A DNA stretch of 64,000 nt from Donghicola tyrosinivorans (GTDB taxonomy: Bacteria; Pseudomonadota; Alphaproteobacteria; Rhodobacterales; Rhodobacteraceae): positions 1 to 64,000 of the forward strand of contig NZ_PVTQ01000012.1 of the NCBI RefSeq assembly GCF_003003355.1, in the 5' to 3' direction. Made by a program: the position numbers and the translations under genes. The notes under the pieces were generated by a model, which did no database searches, was not told the DNA's origin, and worked only from the letters and a program-made list of their open reading frames with translations. Shown here one piece after another: positions 61,674 to 64,000 of this stretch (position 1 is the stretch's first letter; every line of letters begins with the position of its first letter).

Positions 61674-62396
61674 ATGCCGAACCCCACCGCCGCCATGTTG
61701 GTCATCGGAGACGAAATCCTCTCGGGCCGCACCCGCGATGCGAACATGCACCATCTGGCGAATGAGCTGACCCACGCGGGGATCGACCTGAAAGAGGTGC
61801 GCGTGGTCAGCGACGACCATGACGCCATCGTTGCAGCAGTAAAGGCCCTGAGCGGTGCCTATGACTATGTATTCACATCGGGCGGCATCGGGCCGACCCA
61901 TGACGATATCACCGCCGACTGCATCGCCGCCGCTTTTGGCAAGCACATCGATGTGCGCGACGATGCCCGCGCCTTGCTACAGGCCCACTATGACGCCCGC
62001 GGGCAAGAGCTGAACGCCGCGCGTCTACGGATGGCCCGTATCCCCGACGACGCGACCCTGATTGACAATCCTGTCAGCACCGCACCGGGCTTCAAGCTGG
62101 AGAATGTCCATGTGATGGCAGGGGTGCCTTCGGTATTCAACGCGATGGTGGCCAGCGTCATTCCGACCCTGACAGGTGGTGCACCGCTGCTGTCGCAAAC
62201 CATCTGCATCATGCGCGGCGAAGGCGATATCGCGATCCCCCTGCGTGCGCTGGCCGAAGAATTCACCGACCTTTCCATCGGCTCTTACCCCTTCCAGCGG
62301 GACGGGGTTTATGGCTCGAACATCGTGATCCGTGGCACCGATGGCGTGCGGATTGATGCTGCTGCCACGCAACTGGCTGACACATTGGGGCTGTGA
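61674..62396 (+). CDS. CinA-like molybdopterin-binding domain protein (COG1058)
   Basis: 240 residues; the MoCF domain (residues 8-170, ITDEILSG-like VIGDEILSGRTRDANM, TSGGIGPTHDDITAD) of CinA without the C-terminal PncC deamidase. Such short forms hydrolyse ADP-ribose or similar dinucleotides in some bacteria. It heads an operon with two small overlapping genes and the OmpA-like gene. Confidence 0.9.
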   Translation: MPNPTAAMLVIGDEILSGRTRDANMHHLANELTHAGIDLKEVRVVSDDHDAIVAAVKALSGAYDYVFTSGGIGPTHDDITADCIAAAFGKHIDVRDDARALLQAHYDARGQELNAARLRMARIPDDATLIDNPVSTAPGFKLENVHVMAGVPSVFNAMVASVIPTLTGGAPLLSQTICIMRGEGDIAIPLRALAEEFTDLSIGSYPFQRDGVYGSNIVIRGTDGVRIDAAATQLADTLGL

Positions 62397-63109
62397 TGGA
62401 TCTGAGTTACTTTGATGTGGTTGACGCCACATGGCCGCCCGCCAAGATCACCTGCAACGGACCTTGGCTGATCCGTGAGGGCCAAGGGGGCGGCAAGCGG
62501 GTGTCGGCGGTCTCGGCCACCTGTGAGGTTAGCGCAGAGGACATCCCGCAGGCTCTGGCAGCGCAGGATGCATTGCACCAGCCGCACCTATTCATGCTGC
62601 GCCCCGTCGATCAGGCGCTGGACCAGATGCTGGACGACCAAGGATACCAAGTCGTTGATCCGGTGCATCTATACACTGTGGAACCTTCCACCGTAGCGCA
62701 GGCCCATATCCCGCCCGTCACCACCTTTGAATCCGAGACACCTCTGGCCATCGCCCGCGAGCTTTGGGCAGAAGGCGGGATCGGACCCGAGCGCATCGCC
62801 GTAATGGAGCGGGCCGCTGGCCCCAAGACCTTCCTTCTGGGCCGCACCGATGACCGCGCCGCGGGTTGCGCCTTTGTGGCGATCCACAACGGCATCGCCA
62901 TGCTGCACGCATTAGAGGTGATCACCGCCCATCGCGGCAAGGGCCTTGGTCGTTACCTCATGTATGCCGCCGCCAAGTGGGCGCACCGCAACGGGGCCAA
63001 GGAACTGACCCTGCTTGTGACGCGCAGGAACGTGCCTGCCAACGCGCTATACACTTCCTTGGGGATGCTGGTTGTGGGACAGTACCACTACCGCTTGAAG
63101 GAGGCATGA
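62396..63109 (+). CDS. GNAT family N-acetyltransferase
   Basis: 237 residues. The acetyl-CoA site is LHALEVITAHRGKGLGRYLM (V/I-x-x-x-x-R-G-K-G-L-G). NVPANALYTSLGM closes the family core. The first 110 residues look like a degenerate extra GNAT-like half. The ATG overlaps the CinA-like stop as TGATG. Substrate unknown. Confidence 0.88.
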   Translation: MDLSYFDVVDATWPPAKITCNGPWLIREGQGGGKRVSAVSATCEVSAEDIPQALAAQDALHQPHLFMLRPVDQALDQMLDDQGYQVVDPVHLYTVEPSTVAQAHIPPVTTFESETPLAIARELWAEGGIGPERIAVMERAAGPKTFLLGRTDDRAAGCAFVAIHNGIAMLHALEVITAHRGKGLGRYLMYAAAKWAHRNGAKELTLLVTRRNVPANALYTSLGMLVVGQYHYRLKEA

Positions 63110-63681
63110 TGACCAAAGACACTCGTCCCACCGCGCTTGACCTGCCGATGGTTGATCCACTGCCGCCAGAAACGCAGAAATACTTTGATATCTGTCAGGA
63201 CAAACTGGGGATGATCCCCAATGTCCTGCAAGCCTATGCGTTCGACATCGACAAGCTGAACGCCTTCACGGCGATGTATAATGATCTGATGCTGGCAGAC
63301 AGCGGCCTGACAAAGCTGGAACGCGAGATGATCGCTGTCACTGTCTCCAGCCACAACAAGTGCTTCTACTGCCTTGTGGCCCACGGCGCGGCTGTTCGGC
63401 AGCTGTCCGGCGATCCGGCCTTGGGCGAGGCGCTGGCGATGAACTATCGCGTGGCCAATATCACCCCCAAGCAGCGGGCCATGCTGGATTTCGCAGTACA
63501 GATGACGCTGGCCAGCGCCACCATTGAAGAGGCTGACCGCCAAGCCCTGCGCGATCACGGTTTCACCGACCGCGACATCTGGGACATCGCCTCAGTCGCG
63601 GGGTTCTATAACATGACGAACCGCATGGCCTCGGCCACCGATATGCGCCCCAACCCCGAGTATCACGCGCTAGCACGATGA
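63109..63681 (+). CDS. AhpD-like alkylhydroperoxidase/carboxymuconolactone decarboxylase family protein
   Basis: 190 residues, peroxidase-related. The redox pair is CFYC in SSHNKCFYCLVAHGAAV (about residues 83-86), with the following His, as in AhpD. The last part reads DIASVAGFYNMTNRMASATDMRPN. The ATG at 63109 has AAGGAGG four bases upstream; an earlier ATG one codon before has a spacing of only one base. Overlaps both neighbours. Confidence 0.9.
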   Translation: MTKDTRPTALDLPMVDPLPPETQKYFDICQDKLGMIPNVLQAYAFDIDKLNAFTAMYNDLMLADSGLTKLEREMIAVTVSSHNKCFYCLVAHGAAVRQLSGDPALGEALAMNYRVANITPKQRAMLDFAVQMTLASATIEEADRQALRDHGFTDRDIWDIASVAGFYNMTNRMASATDMRPNPEYHALAR

Positions 63682-64000
63682 TCCGTACTCTCTGTTTGCT
63701 TGGCTGCGTGCTTGCCGCCAACGCCGCCACGGCTCTGGAACTGCCCCTACCTGCGGGTACCGAGCAGGTGCTGTCCTTGGCACCTGCCGCAGACAACTAT
63801 GCCATGCCCACCGGCCCCTACGCCCAAGGCATCGTCCCCAGCGAAGAGATCGAGGGGCTGCGTTCGGTCTCGGTCTGGCGGGCACCGCCGCAAAGCTCTT
63901 ACCGAGTGATGAGCGCCTTGATCGACGGCCTGAAGGCGCAAGATATCGAGATCATCTTTTCCTGCGATACCCTGACCTGCGGCGGCTTTGATTTCCGCTT
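63678..64000 (+). CDS. OmpA-family outer-membrane protein, cut by window edge
   Basis: Partial, at least 107 residues. A signal peptide (MIRTLCLLGCVLAANAATA) is followed by a domain with LPLPAGTEQVLSL, YAMPTGPYAQG, then YRVMSALIDGLKAQDIEIIFSCDTLTCGGFDFR. This cysteine-containing N-terminal region (CxxxxCGGFDFR) precedes an OmpA peptidoglycan-binding domain in roseobacter proteins that I recall; that C-terminal part lies off the edge. ATGA overlap with the preceding gene. Confidence 0.7.
   Translation, partial: MIRTLCLLGCVLAANAATALELPLPAGTEQVLSLAPAADNYAMPTGPYAQGIVPSEEIEGLRSVSVWRAPPQSSYRVMSALIDGLKAQDIEIIFSCDTLTCGGFDFR

Noticed and set aside
1-64000. tRNA, rRNA, CRISPR arrays, insertion sequences or prophage
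   Set aside because: No cloverleaf-like sequences, repeat-spacer arrays, transposase motifs or phage genes were seen; this was by eye, so short RNA genes could have been missed.

Overview
The window looks like a chromosomal segment of a marine alphaproteobacterium of the Rhodobacteraceae (Roseobacter group). It is GC-rich. It carries Rhodobacterales-type proteins (DUF1523, DUF5928 fused to a GT14 glycosyltransferase, a zf-CHCC mini-protein, a bacterial ALDH16) and a sit-type manganese operon behind a Mur/Fur-like palindrome. Most genes are ordinary core or metabolic genes packed tightly, with many ATGA or TGATG overlaps. I see no insertion sequence, prophage, CRISPR array, tRNA or rRNA.

Layout. 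0.3-4.3 kb: sitABCD manganese/iron ABC importer (minus), with an MntR-like domain fused to one permease. 4.3-11.6 kb: a GT92-like glycosyltransferase, deoC with an ALDH16-type double aldehyde dehydrogenase, an array of four hairpins, a sulfotransferase and a divergent GT14/DUF5928 glycosyltransferase. 11.6-17.9 kb: HIT protein, an orphan protein, a lone ABC ATPase, zf-CHCC, DUF4336, DUF1523, creatinase (TTG start) and a P1/NylC-type self-processing hydrolase. 18-27.7 kb: MnmC split into two divergent genes, a DMT transporter, soluble lytic transglycosylase, dapA, an RluE-type pseudouridine synthase, smpB, a mercaptopyruvate sulfurtransferase coupled to an aromatic aminotransferase, and a rhodanese. 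27.7-33.8 kb: amtB-glnK, a class A penicillin-binding protein, mlaA-mlaC and a secreted protein. 34-40.6 kb: type I secretion ATPase and adaptor, then the RidA-GDPD-acyltransferase-PhhB operon and an alpha/beta hydrolase.

40.7-55.8 kb is a polyamine and amino-compound region. A putrescine importer operon (potFGHI) ends in a PuuB-like oxidase. A GntR-type regulator and a class III aminotransferase lie divergently across a nested dyad. Next come an ArgE-type deacetylase and a DoeA-like ectoine hydrolase whose reading frames overlap by 113 nt, and then a second complete polyamine-type ABC importer. This suggests uptake and catabolism of diamines and N-acetylated diamino acids, possibly an alternative route from ectoine-like substrates.

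55.9-64 kb: a secreted delta-class carbonic anhydrase; a two-gene mini-operon of a 47-residue protein plus HemP behind a dyad; a Prx5-type peroxiredoxin; a ferredoxin-reductase-like enzyme with rsmD; map and sfsA; and a tightly coupled operon of a CinA-like protein, a GNAT protein, an AhpD-like protein and an OmpA-family protein cut by the window edge.

The most unexpected non-genic signal is a dispersed 23-bp repeat whose copies all lie between convergent gene ends (17.9, 20.7 and 59.9 kb, plus a variant at 48.4 kb).
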